A DNA stretch of 64,000 nucleotides from an uncultured Planctomycetaceae bacterium (GTDB lineage: Bacteria > Planctomycetota > Planctomycetia > Planctomycetales > Planctomycetaceae). Location: positions 1 to 64,000 of the forward strand of contig CALFSX010000235.1 in the NCBI GenBank assembly GCA_937916515.1, given 5' to 3'. Shown piece by piece: positions 26,296 through 36,455 of this stretch (positions are counted from its first letter, which is position 1; each line of letters opens with the position of its first letter). A model generated the notes under the pieces. That model saw nothing but the letters and a program-made list of their open reading frames with translations, was not told where the DNA came from and did not search any database. A program made the translations under genes and the position numbers.

Positions 26296-27315
26296 TTAGC
26301 CACCGATTGAATACATTGGCCGATCGGGTTGAACAAAGTCCGCGGAGTTGATTTGATGTCCGGCTTCCTTGGCAGCAATACACATCAACATTGCAGCCGC
26401 AATATCTTCATCTGTACCGTCGTGTCGCAATAGATCACGAATATCCGACTCTTCATGACTAAACAGACAGTTGCGAAGTTTGCCATCAGCCGTTATTCGA
26501 AAACGATTGCAGGTCGAACAGAACGGCTGGCTGACCGAAGCAATCAAGCCAATTCGGCCAACGCCGTCAGCGAACACAAAATCGTTCGCGGGGGCATTCG
26601 GATTCGAGGAAGGTACCGGCTGCAGTTTGCCAAATTCCGCCTCAATGCGAGCCACAATGTCTGCGGCCAGCAGCACCTTTTCTTTTTGCCACTTACTGTC
26701 AGCATCCAGCGGCATAAATTCGATAAAGCGGACCTCTGTGTCAGTTTCACGTGCCAGCTGAGCAAATGGGATAATCTGATCTTCGGTCATCCCTTTCACG
26801 GCCACTGCATTTAGTTTGATCGGGCTGAAACCCGCCGCACGAGCTGCCTGGATGCCTTCAATAACTTTGTCATAGCTGTCTCGTCGAGTTACCCTCTTAA
26901 AGACTTCAGGATCCAATGCGTCAAGGCTGATATTCAGCCGTTGCAGTCCGGCGTCTTTCAATTTCTGAGCCTGTTCACCCAATAATACGGCGTTTGTTGT
27001 CAGGCCAATGTCAAAAATTCCGGGAATCGCCGCCAGTTTCTCAATCAACAAGTGCAGATCGCGACGCACCAGCGGCTCGCCCCCCGTCAATCGAACTCGA
27101 TCGATTCCGACCGTTGTGCCAATGCGAACGACGCGTTCGATTTCTTCGAACGACAGCAGTTCTGTTCGTGGCATAAACTCCACGTTGTCAGCTGGCATAC
27201 AATAGAAACAACGAATGTTGCAACGATCCGTTACGCTGATACGAAGATTGTTGTGAACTCGACCAAACCGATCGATCAGCCGGCGGGGCTCGTCAACTTT
27301 CGCAGATTGCGTCAT
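26296..27315 (-). CDS. moaA: GTP 3',8-cyclase MoaA
   Basis: The radical-SAM enzyme that converts GTP to 3',8-cyclo-GTP, the first step of molybdenum cofactor synthesis. The N-terminal cluster motif CNIRCFYC and the C-terminal three-cysteine cluster (CSTC and a later RNCLFS) are present, with the LTGGEPLVRRD SAM motif. The protein ends in the conserved GG. It overlaps moaE by four bases (ATGA), so the pair is translationally coupled. No moaC, moaD or moeA is nearby. Confidence 0.96.
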   Translation of the reverse strand: MTQSAKVDEPRRLIDRFGRVHNNLRISVTDRCNIRCFYCMPADNVEFMPRTELLSFEEIERVVRIGTTVGIDRVRLTGGEPLVRRDLHLLIEKLAAIPGIFDIGLTTNAVLLGEQAQKLKDAGLQRLNISLDALDPEVFKRVTRRDSYDKVIEGIQAARAAGFSPIKLNAVAVKGMTEDQIIPFAQLARETDTEVRFIEFMPLDADSKWQKEKVLLAADIVARIEAEFGKLQPVPSSNPNAPANDFVFADGVGRIGLIASVSQPFCSTCNRFRITADGKLRNCLFSHEESDIRDLLRHDGTDEDIAAAMLMCIAAKEAGHQINSADFVQPDRPMYSIGG

Positions 27316-27779
27316 TGTTTAGATTCCGATATTGTTGAACGTGCTGAATCAACAACCGGCGGCGATTTTTGCGTTGGGTGGACCCACTCCGTCCGCCCGT
27401 CAACATACAGTTCTTTTTTCCAGATAGGAACTCGCTGTTTCAAGGTGTCAAGCAGCCACTGGCCAGCCTCGAAGGCTTCCCGCCGATGTGCGGAACTAAC
27501 GGCCACCGCAACGGCAATTTCGCCCAATTCCAGCTTGCCCGTCCGATGAACAATGGCAACATCCTGTAACGACCAGCATTCGCATGCTTCAGACTTCAGC
27601 TGTTCCATCGCCTGAATGGCCATTGCCGGATAAGAATCGTACTCCAGCGACGCCGTGTGAACGTCGCCAGTGAATTCTCGAACAGTCCCCAGAAACAACA
27701 CAACAGCACCTGCATTATGCGAACGCACCGCTTCTGTGACTTGCTGATAGTTGATCGTTTTTTCGGTAAGTTTAATCAT
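27312..27779 (-). CDS. moaE: Molybdopterin synthase catalytic subunit MoaE
   Basis: The large subunit of molybdopterin synthase, which with MoaD inserts sulfur into cyclic pyranopterin monophosphate. Family motifs are GAVVLFLGTVRE, LEYDSYPAMA, VAIVHRTGKLELGE and a late KKELYVDG with the catalytic lysines. With the ATG at MIKLTEK it has 155 residues; a start seven codons earlier is possible. MoaD, its obligate partner, is not recognisable upstream. It is transcribed ahead of moaA. Confidence 0.94.
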   Translation of the reverse strand: MIKLTEKTINYQQVTEAVRSHNAGAVVLFLGTVREFTGDVHTASLEYDSYPAMAIQAMEQLKSEACECWSLQDVAIVHRTGKLELGEIAVAVAVSSAHRREAFEAGQWLLDTLKQRVPIWKKELYVDGRTEWVHPTQKSPPVVDSARSTISESKQ

Positions 27780-27801
27780 TGTTCTGGCAGAAGTGTACAA
27801 G

Positions 27802-28023
27802 TTACGCCAGCAGCTTAACCTGGCTGAAGTTCAATTGCTTGCCGTCAGCCAGCTTTTTCGCCAGCGATGTATAACCAGTAGTCTTAACTACTGATAGCGT
27901 CTTTTCGCAGTTCAAAAGGACCGAAGGATCAACGGCTGGTATGCTGACAAAACGTTTCTGGAGATGACGTACCAGCCACTCTTTATCATCCCCCCAACAG
28001 CTTCTGCAAATCAGAAACACCAA
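27802..28023 (-). CDS. Doubtful small ORF upstream of moaE
   Basis: A 73-codon frame beginning with TTG and ending 22 bp before the moaE ATG. The position is where a moaD could be expected, but the product lacks the C-terminal GG and the beta-grasp pattern, so it is not MoaD. The composition looks protein-like (DDKEWLVRHLQKRFVS). Frames just upstream hint that it may be the tail of a decayed gene. Confidence 0.3.
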   Translation of the reverse strand: MVFLICRSCWGDDKEWLVRHLQKRFVSIPAVDPSVLLNCEKTLSVVKTTGYTSLAKKLADGKQLNFSQVKLLA

Positions 28024-28089
28024 TATGCCAAGTCGCGTACAAACTCGATTCGCTTCTCAATCATGCATGTCAGATACCAAATTTGATCG

Positions 28090-29868
28090 TTACATGGTCT
28101 TAAGAATTATCGTGCGTTCCGGAATCCTGGGGGAATGAACTTCGTGCAACTTACCGTCTGCACTTTCGGCAACAAACACGCCTCCGATTCTTGCGTTAAT
28201 CGTCAGCTTTCGTTCTGGTAGTAATCTTTTGCCCTTTCCGCGACGCCCCTGCGGTGTGATGGGATAGATGGTTACCACGGAATTGGTTTGGTTAGAAAAG
28301 GAAATCGCGGCGGGCTCGCGATTCGGTTCCGGACTGGAATGAATCTCAGGAACCATCACCAGCGGCCGGCGAGGATGAGTGACGATCAATTGTTGAGTCA
28401 ATTCAGAAATCAACTCTTCAGATGCGGTGTCAATGATGTTTACGGTTTCATCGTGCCGATCGCGGTGATCATACAACTCACGCGCCGTCACTTCGCCAGT
28501 TGCAAAACTTCGCCATTCGACAAACCTGTGGGACTCGGTGCGAATCGAATAGCCCATGTACTCGCTGTTATTCAGCTTGCGATAGTATTGACTGGCCGCC
28601 GCATCGTGAACTCTTGAACTCACGTCTTCCAGAACAGGCTTCAAACTGCGCCCATCGACAAACTCGGGAATGTCAATCCCCGCCAGATCACACAATGTAG
28701 GGTACACGTCCAGCAATTCGACCAATTGATCGGACTGCTTTCCGGCTGCTGACAAGCCGGGGCCTGAGATAATCAGAGGCACGCGAGCGTCGATTTCGTA
28801 GTTCGACATTTTCCCCCAGCCACGATGTTCTCCCAGCTTCCAGCCATGATCGCTCCACAGCACAACTATCGTATTATCTGCTAACCCTTCATCATCCATG
28901 GCGGCCAACAACCTGCCGATCTGAGCATCGACGTAGCTGACACACGCGTAATAGGCATGCATCAAATGCCGCGACTTCTCATGCGAAATTTCGCGGTCGT
29001 CCCACGGTTGCGGGAAATCAATCAAATCAACGTAATGCGAAAGCTCGCTGTTATTCGCCAACGCATATTTCGGAGTGTTCGCGGTAACGGATTGGCCAGT
29101 AAGCACGGGCAGCTTAGCTGCGTCATGCAGGTCCCAGTATTTCCTGGGGGCCACCCATGCCAAATGAGGTCGAATGTATCCCATTGCCAGAAAGAACGGC
29201 TCTGCAGTTTTCCCAAGTCGTTGCATATCTTCAATAGCCATGTCCGTTTGAGCACCGTCAAGCAGTTGGCTGTCAACAACATCGGGAGCTCCTGTACTGG
29301 GGCCTCTTAAATTGTTCTTCCGCCAATCATCTGACGGCAGTGACGAACTCACTTTGGCCACGTTTTCCTTCGTGCCTTCCGGATAATGATAAGGCAGCGG
29401 CGGAAGGTCGCGAATCGGTTCGCTCCAGGATTGCGGATCGGGTGTGGGATTGTGATAGATTTTCCCGTGACTGACCGCCGTGTAACCAAACTTGCGAAAC
29501 CACTGTGGCAGCGTTACCGCATCGGGCTTGGCTTCGCGAAAATGAATGGGCAACGTCCAAACTCCCAGATTGTCTGGACGAAGGCCGGTCATCAGACTGG
29601 CACGAGAAGGATTGCATACGGCCACTTGACAGTAGGCTCGATTAAACTGCACACCGTTGCTTGCAAGTCGGTCGATGTTGGGAGTAATCGCGTGAACATC
29701 GCCGTAGCAACCAATTGAAGGCCGCAGGTCATCCACGGCAATAAACAAAACGTTTGGTCGCGATTGCGAACTGTCCGGTTCCTGCCCGTCAACTGCCGAA
29801 CACCACTCAAACGCTCCCGAAAATGCAAACAGGAAAACGAAGGCCAGTCGCCAAAAGTAATTGTTCAT
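28090..29868 (-). CDS. Secreted sulfatase, iduronate-2-sulfatase-like
   Basis: A 592-residue formylglycine sulfatase. The signal peptide ends near residue 26. FIAVDDLRPSIGCYG is the iduronate-2-sulfatase-like first motif with metal-binding aspartates, CNPSRASLMTG carries the cysteine matured to formylglycine, and SDHGWKLGEH is the distal metal site. The C-terminal ~90 residues are a basic beta-rich tail without a known motif. Probably it removes sulfate from polysaccharides outside the cytoplasm. It is monocistronic as far as can be seen. Confidence 0.92.
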   Translation of the reverse strand: MNNYFWRLAFVFLFAFSGAFEWCSAVDGQEPDSSQSRPNVLFIAVDDLRPSIGCYGDVHAITPNIDRLASNGVQFNRAYCQVAVCNPSRASLMTGLRPDNLGVWTLPIHFREAKPDAVTLPQWFRKFGYTAVSHGKIYHNPTPDPQSWSEPIRDLPPLPYHYPEGTKENVAKVSSSLPSDDWRKNNLRGPSTGAPDVVDSQLLDGAQTDMAIEDMQRLGKTAEPFFLAMGYIRPHLAWVAPRKYWDLHDAAKLPVLTGQSVTANTPKYALANNSELSHYVDLIDFPQPWDDREISHEKSRHLMHAYYACVSYVDAQIGRLLAAMDDEGLADNTIVVLWSDHGWKLGEHRGWGKMSNYEIDARVPLIISGPGLSAAGKQSDQLVELLDVYPTLCDLAGIDIPEFVDGRSLKPVLEDVSSRVHDAAASQYYRKLNNSEYMGYSIRTESHRFVEWRSFATGEVTARELYDHRDRHDETVNIIDTASEELISELTQQLIVTHPRRPLVMVPEIHSSPEPNREPAAISFSNQTNSVVTIYPITPQGRRGKGKRLLPERKLTINARIGGVFVAESADGKLHEVHSPRIPERTIILKTM

Positions 29869-30345
29869 CGCAAGCCTTTACGCACTTGTTTAAACGTTCA
29901 GGTCTTCTGAGTTCACCCGATCAGAGTTCACCAAGAAGGTTACACAAATCACTTCCATCATCGCAGCCACGCTGCAAAGTAGAATGCCATTCTTCGGCAA
30001 ATTTTATCGGGGCAGCTTGCAGACAACTACGCAACAGAATTCGATGAACTCACCTGCATGCAAAATGGGGCACGTCAGGTGATATATTCTTCCCTCCAAA
30101 GCGAATTCAAGACTTCACACAAACAAATGAAGGAGATCGTTCGACAGTATTTTTCTCTGAGTTGAAGGTCTGCAGCGTCTATCCAACGCGCATCTGATTA
30201 TGAGGCGACACGGCCACTTCGGTGGCCCAATCATGGCACACATGTCGCTCACTTCAGAACGGTCACCGGCATAAAAAACTGAGCATCGCTTCAGCATTTC
30301 AGCCTGCAACCCACTGCAGTTCAGTTATTACGCCTGAGGCCAAAT
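29869..30345. other. Spacer with no recognised gene
   Basis: About 480 bp between the sulfatase start and the tRNA-Leu terminator. No frame on either strand has family features. The sulfatase promoter is presumably near its left end, but no clear -35/-10 pair was placed. Confidence 0.4.
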
Positions 30346-30390
30346 CAAAAAAGGCCAATGAATTACGGGAAATCCGTGAATTCATTGACC
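30346..30390 (-). terminator. Terminator of tRNA-Leu
   Basis: On the minus strand GGTCAATGAATT pairs with AATTCATTGGCC (one G-T and mismatch-tolerant inner region), followed by TTTTTT. It begins 17 bp after the tRNA-Leu 3' end. Confidence 0.85.
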
Positions 30391-30406
30391 TTCAGTTTCG
30401 CAAAAG

Positions 30407-30490
30407 TGCTCTGGAGAGGACTCGAACCTCCACGGGGTTACCCCCACATGCCCCTCAAGCATGCGTGTCTACCAATTCCACCACCAGAGC
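30407..30490 (-). tRNA. tRNA-Leu (GAG)
   Basis: A class II tRNA of 84 bases. Acceptor GCTCTGG/CCAGAGC is perfect, the anticodon stem CATGC/GCATG holds loop TTGAGGG (anticodon GAG), a variable arm TGGGGGTAACCCC is present, and the T stem GGAGG/CCTCT is normal. Discriminator A fits leucine. No CCA is encoded. Confidence 0.96.
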
Positions 30491-30981
30491 AAATTTTTTA
30501 TACGTTGGCTTCGGGAATTAACACTCTGCTCCTCGAAACCAAACTCTTGAGTTATCGCCATCTGGCGGCTAACGCGAGAGCCGGGAAGGTTACAGCTGAT
30601 TGCGTTTGGCTTCAACCTCCAGAACGACCTTAGTCTCATCAGCTCGTGTTTTTGCTCAGCAGAACCGAAATCTCCGCTACGCTTCGCACAAGTACCAGCA
30701 TCTTCAACGAATCAGACGAGCAACTTTGCGAACCCGACTGTTAGTGTCCGGAAAGACCTCTTCTTCCGCTATGGCGGAAGAAAAGAACCAAACCGCTGTC
30801 CTGATGAATCCCCGTAACATACGACAGATGTTGAACACAACCTGTTTACTCTCAACACGTTACGCTCCACGAAAAAGGCAAACACGTTCCGAATTCGACT
30901 GTTGGCATCAATTGTGCTTGTCAGGGCAGGGTAAGCGTTTACGCGATTGACCACCCCCGCAATCTTCGACCGGCACCCTCA
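30491..30981. other. Spacer upstream of fliK
   Basis: About 490 bp. It contains a 9-bp perfect hairpin (TTCTTCCGC with GCGGAAGAA, near 30762-30783) without a T-run. No convincing coding frame. It should carry the promoter of the flagellar genes and of tRNA-Leu. Confidence 0.4.
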
Positions 30982-32805
30982 GTGACTTCTGTTGCAATTT
31001 CAAACCTGATTCCAAGCCCCCAAAACGTTGGCACTCCGGATTCGTCCAGGCCTGCGAAAGTGGCACAGACCGAGTCTACTCGCTCAAATCGTCGTAACCG
31101 CGACGTTGCTGGCGACGAACAGGACGAGGTCTCGTTTGAATCAGTTTTACAGCAACAACTGCCGCCTGAACCACGAACCACCGAAGTAAAGACGACATCA
31201 GTCACAGAAGGGGACAGCCCAACAGACTCAAACTTAGCAGCCACAAGTCTGGAACCGCCACAGAACCGGACTGCTAATTCAGGCGAAGCGGTTGAACTGC
31301 TAAGCGACAACGCTGCCGCAACGTCGATACCTACGCCGACGACCGAAACTGTTAGCGAAGCAGTCGCCAATCCGATCAACCAAACTCCGATCAACCAACG
31401 CATCGAATTACCTGCGTCAGACGTCCTGTCGAACTCAACCATTGTCGACAGCGAGTTAAGTGAAACGACATCAACTTCGTTGTCGTTGTCGCCCAATTCC
31501 GGTGTCGACCGTGCAGTGGACCAAACAGCGACGGTTGCAACAGACGTCAGCACCTCAGAATCGACTGATCTGGAACAAGTCACTTCCGACCGCACCAATT
31601 CGTTTCCGGCCGTAGTATCAACATCCGAGATGAATACCGGGAAAGACAAACTGCAGAACAGTGGCACCAACGAAATACCGGTTGCTGGCTCGTTCGCGGA
31701 ATCAACTGAAGTAGCGCAATCTGATTTGCGTCTGCCAGATAATCCTCAGACAAACAGCGTCCCCCCAACCGCACCTAAATCTGCATTCAACGAAATATCC
31801 GCTCAACAAACGACTATCGCAAAGACAAGCGTCAGCATTGAGACTCCCAATGCGATTGATCTAAAGGCCAACCAACAAACGCAAACTCAAGTTCTGCCAA
31901 ACGATGAACTGGCTGCCTCTGCAGAGAACAAAGCAACGGCCAAGTTCGATGCATCAACAACATCCGGTGATACCAGCGAGGTAACGGTTGGCCCGGTTGA
32001 AGCAGTTCAGGAGTCCGAAACCATAGCCTCCGCGGAAGACTCACCACTACGACGCGAACAGAAAACAGACCAGCGAACCGGACAGAAAACACTGCGTGGC
32101 ACAGATGCCACATCTCGGCAACAAGCACAACCAGACACCTCAGCAACGCAGTCGACCGCGCAAACACCGCTTTTGGAATCGATCACTCGCGGCCTTGATT
32201 TGTCGCAAAGAAAAAAATCAGACCACGAAGGAATCTCCATTGGCCAGGAACTGACGTCCAGCGTCCACGAATCTTCAACGTCCCAAACCCTTTCCATCAA
32301 CAACAACATCGATGCACCGACGAGCACTGTTTCGCTAACGACAGCCACAACGCGAAGTGAACGTCCAACGCCATTGCTGCAACAGGTGTTTGACGCTGTC
32401 AAAGACGGCATCAGCACAAACGATAATTCACGGTCAATCACTGTTCGGCTACGTGACCCATATGTTGGCGACTTACAAATTCATCTTCAGCGTCAGGATG
32501 ACAGCACACTTGTGAAAGTTGCCGCAGCAGACGACGTCATTTTCGCAATGCTCTCGTCTCGATCCGGCGAACTTGGAGAACAGCTGAAAGCAAGTGACCT
32601 GCAGCTACAGGAAATCTCACACATCTCAGGCAGCCTTTCCGATCAATCTCGTTTCGACCAGGCAGCATCGGGGCACCAGGAACGACAAAGTTCAGCAGAA
32701 ATGCAACGACAACATCACAGATCATTTCGCGCTCGGCAGCCATCAACCGCACAGGGTGACGTTCCAGACGCCGTCCTCAACACCAAGATCAGCTTTCGCG
32801 CTTAG
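30982..32805 (+). CDS. fliK: Flagellar hook-length control protein FliK
   Basis: A 607-residue secreted ruler that stops hook growth and switches export specificity. The first ~450 residues are low-complexity, rich in Ser, Thr, Asn, Gln and Glu, as is normal for FliK rulers. The C-terminal Flg_hook domain is at about residues 480-560: ITVRLRDPYVGDLQIHLQ, then VFAML-type and ELGEQLKASDLQLQEI segments. The start is a GTG. flgD follows after 23 bp, supporting an operon. Confidence 0.85.
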   Translation: MTSVAISNLIPSPQNVGTPDSSRPAKVAQTESTRSNRRNRDVAGDEQDEVSFESVLQQQLPPEPRTTEVKTTSVTEGDSPTDSNLAATSLEPPQNRTANSGEAVELLSDNAAATSIPTPTTETVSEAVANPINQTPINQRIELPASDVLSNSTIVDSELSETTSTSLSLSPNSGVDRAVDQTATVATDVSTSESTDLEQVTSDRTNSFPAVVSTSEMNTGKDKLQNSGTNEIPVAGSFAESTEVAQSDLRLPDNPQTNSVPPTAPKSAFNEISAQQTTIAKTSVSIETPNAIDLKANQQTQTQVLPNDELAASAENKATAKFDASTTSGDTSEVTVGPVEAVQESETIASAEDSPLRREQKTDQRTGQKTLRGTDATSRQQAQPDTSATQSTAQTPLLESITRGLDLSQRKKSDHEGISIGQELTSSVHESSTSQTLSINNNIDAPTSTVSLTTATTRSERPTPLLQQVFDAVKDGISTNDNSRSITVRLRDPYVGDLQIHLQRQDDSTLVKVAAADDVIFAMLSSRSGELGEQLKASDLQLQEISHISGSLSDQSRFDQAASGHQERQSSAEMQRQHHRSFRARQPSTAQGDVPDAVLNTKISFRA

Positions 32806-32828
32806 AGTCAGAAACAAAGGATATACCA

Positions 32829-33212
32829 ATGGCCGAAGCATTTTCAGCGGCGCTCGGGCAGAGCCAGTTTCTGGATCTGTTTGTCACTCAACTTCAATAC
32901 CAGGATCCACTTGAACCAACACAGCAGGGTGATTTTCTAGCCCAACTGGCTCAGTTTTCACAGGTGGAAGGGCTGGAAAAGATCAATGCAAAATTTGACA
33001 ACCTGCTCACCCTTGGGCAGCTTTCTGACGGCAGCAGCTTGCTTGGCAAAGAAGTCACCAGCAAGACCGGACAAACGGGCATCGCCAGAGAGATATCAAA
33101 CGACGATGGTCAGGTGCTTGTCAATATTGGGGGAACGCTTGTTCCGCTCGCCGACATTTCCACGATAAAATTTGTCGGAGAACAAAACCTGTTGCCCACG
33201 GCAGACTTCTAA
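32829..33212 (+). CDS. flgD: Flagellar hook assembly protein FlgD (short form)
   Basis: The cap protein needed to polymerise hook subunits. The N-terminal FlgD core is clear: FLDLFVTQLQYQDPLEPTQQGDFLAQLAQFSQVEGL. After it comes only a short beta domain (GKEVTSKTGQTG to STIKFV). At 127 residues it lacks most of the C-terminal FlgD/Ig-like part found in the ~220-residue enterobacterial protein; short forms are known in other bacteria. It lies between fliK and flgE. Confidence 0.92.
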   Translation: MAEAFSAALGQSQFLDLFVTQLQYQDPLEPTQQGDFLAQLAQFSQVEGLEKINAKFDNLLTLGQLSDGSSLLGKEVTSKTGQTGIAREISNDDGQVLVNIGGTLVPLADISTIKFVGEQNLLPTADF

Positions 33213-33505
33213 ACTCAGGCGAATCAGCAACGTGTTCCAGTGATGGATCACCGAAAAAAAATGAAACACAATCTGGAAGCAGCGAACGGCTTGTCGTTAC
33301 CGCGACTTGCAGCAAATGCCAATCAAGCGAGTACGTGAATGAGCAACATGAAACATGGTAACCGGATGTGACACCGATGATGAACACAAACAGCTTCAGC
33401 TGACGCATAGAGCTGAGACGATCTAATCTAAGTTAACTTAACACTGTCGAATTCTTTGTCGGAAGGGCAAGAGTTTGGCACCTGAAATTCAGAAACCGAA
33501 CAATC
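33213..33505. other. Spacer between flgD and flgE
   Basis: About 290 bp without a recognisable gene. The gap is long enough for a separate flgE promoter. No terminator hairpin with a T-run is visible. Confidence 0.4.
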
Positions 33506-35179
33506 ATGGGAAATTCATTACTCACTGGCATCTCCGGGCTTCGCACTCATCAGGAAATGCTGTCTGTCATTGGCAACAATCTAGCCAACGTCGACACCAC
33601 ATCGTTCAAGGCTTCTCGCATCCTGTTTTCCGACCTGATTTACCAATCACTGCGTGAAGGATCCTCGTCGTCCAGCGGACTCGTCGGCAGCGTGAATCCA
33701 ATTCAAGCGGGAAGCGGCGTGCAGGTTTCGCAAATCGACCTGGACCTTGCTCAGGGCAATCTGGCACAAACGGGACGCCCAATGGACGTCGCCCTCGAAG
33801 GCGACGGCTACTTTGTTTTGCAAGGTCCCGATGGTCCGGTGTATTCCCGAGCTGGCGCGTTTGGGGTCGATCAGGAAGGAACTCTGGTTGACCCGGCGAC
33901 CGGGGCGCCCGTTCAAAGATACGGAGAAATTGGTGAACCAGACGGAGTCAACCCAGGCTATCAGGTAAACGGAGACAACCGCATTCGAGTACCGCTGGGT
34001 TCCAGAATTGCCGGTAAAGAATCGACAACACTGGATGTAAACGGTCAGATTCCCCGCGTTGCCACAGCAACCGTCGCCCATGTGCTTACCAGCGGCAGTC
34101 CGTTCCTGACAAGTTCTGCTTTAGCGACGACCGGAACTTTGTTAAACGATCTGGACATTAACATCGCCCCGTACACATCCGGGGACCAGATTCGAATTAC
34201 AGGAACTGACGTCGATGGCAGTTCTGTGGTTTCACGATACAGCGTGGGGCCCACCACCACCATTGGCAATGTACTTGACGAAATCCGAGCCTCGTTTCCA
34301 GGAGCGACAATCGACTTTGTTGATGGCAAGTTTGTCGCTACTGCCAACACAGCCGGACTATCAAGCCTGAACATTCGTCTGGACGACGAAGTCCCGGACA
34401 CAGGCACAGGATCCAGCGCATTCTCCGACATTCCAATGGTTGACGACGTGGAAGGCACCGTTGCCACAAGCGTCTCGTTCACATCAAGTCCGATCTATAC
34501 TCCACGCGGCACTTCGTACCAGATGGACATGAACATTACGAAGCAACTGGATGGAACATGGACACTGACGGCAACAGTCGATCCGAGCGTTGGAACCATG
34601 ACAGACGGATTGATCACGGGGATCAGATTTGCAGACGACGGCAGCTTAATTCAACTAGGCGGCACCGGACTCGGCGACATCGACCTGACAGTCGACCTTA
34701 AAGAAGCGGTCGCTAACCAGACGGTTAGCGTCTCACTGGGGGATATCGGTACACTAAACGGACTTTCGCAAACTGGCGACTTCGGTTCGGCCCCACTGGC
34801 AGAAGCGGACGGCTACAGCAGCGGCGTATTTGAACGAGTCAGCATTGATGCTGACGGGATGATGTTTGGAGTCGCCGATAACGGCGTGCGATTTGAACTT
34901 GCTCAACTGGCAATCGCGTCCTTCAGCAACCCGAGCGGTTTAAAAAGCGTCGGTGGAAACACATTTGCATCAACACTTGCCAGTGGCACAGCCAGAGTTG
35001 GAACGGCTCTAAGCGGTGGACGCGGAACAGTAAGAGCAGGGCAGTTGGAAGATTCAAACGTGGACCTGACCGTTGAATTTACGCGTTTGATCATTGCTCA
35101 ACGAGGATTTTCTGCCAACGCAAAAACGATCACCGTCACTGACGAAGTTTTGAAGGAACTGACGAATATCATCCGTTAA
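33506..35179 (+). CDS. flgE: Flagellar hook protein FlgE
   Basis: The hook subunit, 557 residues, exported without a signal peptide. The N-terminal rod-like motif GLRTHQEMLSVIGNNLANVDTT is diagnostic, then the FlgE D1 and D2 domains (VALEGDGYFVLQ, YSRAGAF). The C-terminal helix ends NAKTITVTDEVLKELTNI, with GTVRAGQLEDSNVDL before it. An extended middle domain (about residues 180-420) accounts for the greater length than the ~400-residue enteric protein. It is downstream of the likely scaffold and length-control genes. Confidence 0.95.
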   Translation: MGNSLLTGISGLRTHQEMLSVIGNNLANVDTTSFKASRILFSDLIYQSLREGSSSSSGLVGSVNPIQAGSGVQVSQIDLDLAQGNLAQTGRPMDVALEGDGYFVLQGPDGPVYSRAGAFGVDQEGTLVDPATGAPVQRYGEIGEPDGVNPGYQVNGDNRIRVPLGSRIAGKESTTLDVNGQIPRVATATVAHVLTSGSPFLTSSALATTGTLLNDLDINIAPYTSGDQIRITGTDVDGSSVVSRYSVGPTTTIGNVLDEIRASFPGATIDFVDGKFVATANTAGLSSLNIRLDDEVPDTGTGSSAFSDIPMVDDVEGTVATSVSFTSSPIYTPRGTSYQMDMNITKQLDGTWTLTATVDPSVGTMTDGLITGIRFADDGSLIQLGGTGLGDIDLTVDLKEAVANQTVSVSLGDIGTLNGLSQTGDFGSAPLAEADGYSSGVFERVSIDADGMMFGVADNGVRFELAQLAIASFSNPSGLKSVGGNTFASTLASGTARVGTALSGGRGTVRAGQLEDSNVDLTVEFTRLIIAQRGFSANAKTITVTDEVLKELTNIIR

Positions 35180-35243
35180 CGCAGGTAACGCTTACGCCCG
35201 GCAAACGGCTTAGGCAGCTTGCCGGACGTCACGGACTTCAGTA

Positions 35244-36455
35244 TCAGAAGCTGACAATCGAACCCGGCTGAATAGCATTTTTCGGCAACGGATGCTGGTC
35301 ATCGAACACTCTCATTGTTTCGACACTTTCAAGCACCGTTCCGCTTTCGTCGAACATTCCGGTTTGTGAATTGACAAGTCCCGTGGAATCAAGTTTCAGG
35401 TGTTTCACCATAAATGGGTACATGCCCTGACGTTTCTTAACCTGGTAGCCGTGATCTTCTTCGGGGAAATGGCGATTTTCTACGTTGTCAGCGTTTCCGA
35501 ACAATTTGTAAACGCTTTGAATGTACGGAAATTCAACCTCGGGAGTGTTCTTTGTCCAGTCTCCTCCAACCGATACCAGAAGCATCGGGCGAGGAGCCGC
35601 CAACGCGGCGATTTCTACGTTGCTTGTTTCCAAAGTCGCAGTCTTGTGGATCGGCATGCCACTTTCACAAGTGCAGCCTCCAAAGAAATGCGCGGAAACC
35701 ATGACGACTGGTACTGACACTTTCACTCGTTCGTCAATCGCTGTCAGAAGGAATGTTTGAGTTCCACCGCCCGAACACCCGGTGACAGAAATTGAATCGG
35801 AATCGACATCGTTTAGCGACTGCAGAAAATCGATCGCTCGAACGCTGCTCCAGGTTTGTAGCTTCATCACCTGCGGATGCTTATGACTCCAGCCGTACGC
35901 TTCAGAGTCTCCAAAGCCAACCATATCGTAAGAAAAAACGACTGCCCCCATTCTGGCCAGTGTCGCACATCGATATTGCTGATCGTGCCGCAGTCGCCCG
36001 CCATCGCGGCCAGTGGCATGCCCGTGAGGACACAGCACCCCGGGAAACGGTCCGGTGCGATCAATCGGACGATACAGATTCCCATAGACCAGGAACCCTG
36101 GGCGCGCTTCAAACGCAACGGATTCGACCGAATAGCCAGGATAGACGCGACGCTTATGAATGATTGAATTCAGTGGCGTACTTTCGGGCAGTGGATTCAG
36201 CTGCACCCCTGTCAATATCTGCTGCCGAATCGCGGACGCTCGCAGCTTCCATTCGCTTAAGTTCGAATAAGTGCTCGCGAATCGATCCAGCTGACGTACG
36301 GCGTCGGCTTCTGATTGATAATTGCCAACACACAAAGTTACTGCAGGTAACTTCAGTTCCTCTTTCTGCTGCTGCTGCGCGCTGATCTGAGCCGCAGAAA
36401 TGGTGACCAACAGAAGTGGCAGAATCGAAAAGGGTATCGATCGACGAAGAATCAT
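35244..36455 (-). CDS. Secreted alpha/beta-hydrolase (acetylxylan-esterase-like)
   Basis: A 403-residue secreted hydrolase. A signal peptide covers residues 1-25 (MILRRSIPF to ISAQ). Features of the serine-esterase fold: an oxyanion-region PHGHATGRD, the nucleophile elbow GCSGGGTQ with the catalytic serine, and a late EEDHGY histidine. The serine motif with three glycines and the GRLRHDQQYRCATLARMG segment resemble the planctomycete acetylxylan-esterase-like hydrolases that often accompany sulfatases. The substrate is inferred only. The upstream in-frame start adds 46 residues before the signal peptide and is not used. Confidence 0.82.
   Translation of the reverse strand: MILRRSIPFSILPLLLVTISAAQISAQQQQKEELKLPAVTLCVGNYQSEADAVRQLDRFASTYSNLSEWKLRASAIRQQILTGVQLNPLPESTPLNSIIHKRRVYPGYSVESVAFEARPGFLVYGNLYRPIDRTGPFPGVLCPHGHATGRDGGRLRHDQQYRCATLARMGAVVFSYDMVGFGDSEAYGWSHKHPQVMKLQTWSSVRAIDFLQSLNDVDSDSISVTGCSGGGTQTFLLTAIDERVKVSVPVVMVSAHFFGGCTCESGMPIHKTATLETSNVEIAALAAPRPMLLVSVGGDWTKNTPEVEFPYIQSVYKLFGNADNVENRHFPEEDHGYQVKKRQGMYPFMVKHLKLDSTGLVNSQTGMFDESGTVLESVETMRVFDDQHPLPKNAIQPGSIVSF

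Noticed and set aside
27802-28023. moaD
   Set aside because: The frame lacks the C-terminal GG that MoaD needs and does not show a beta-grasp pattern.
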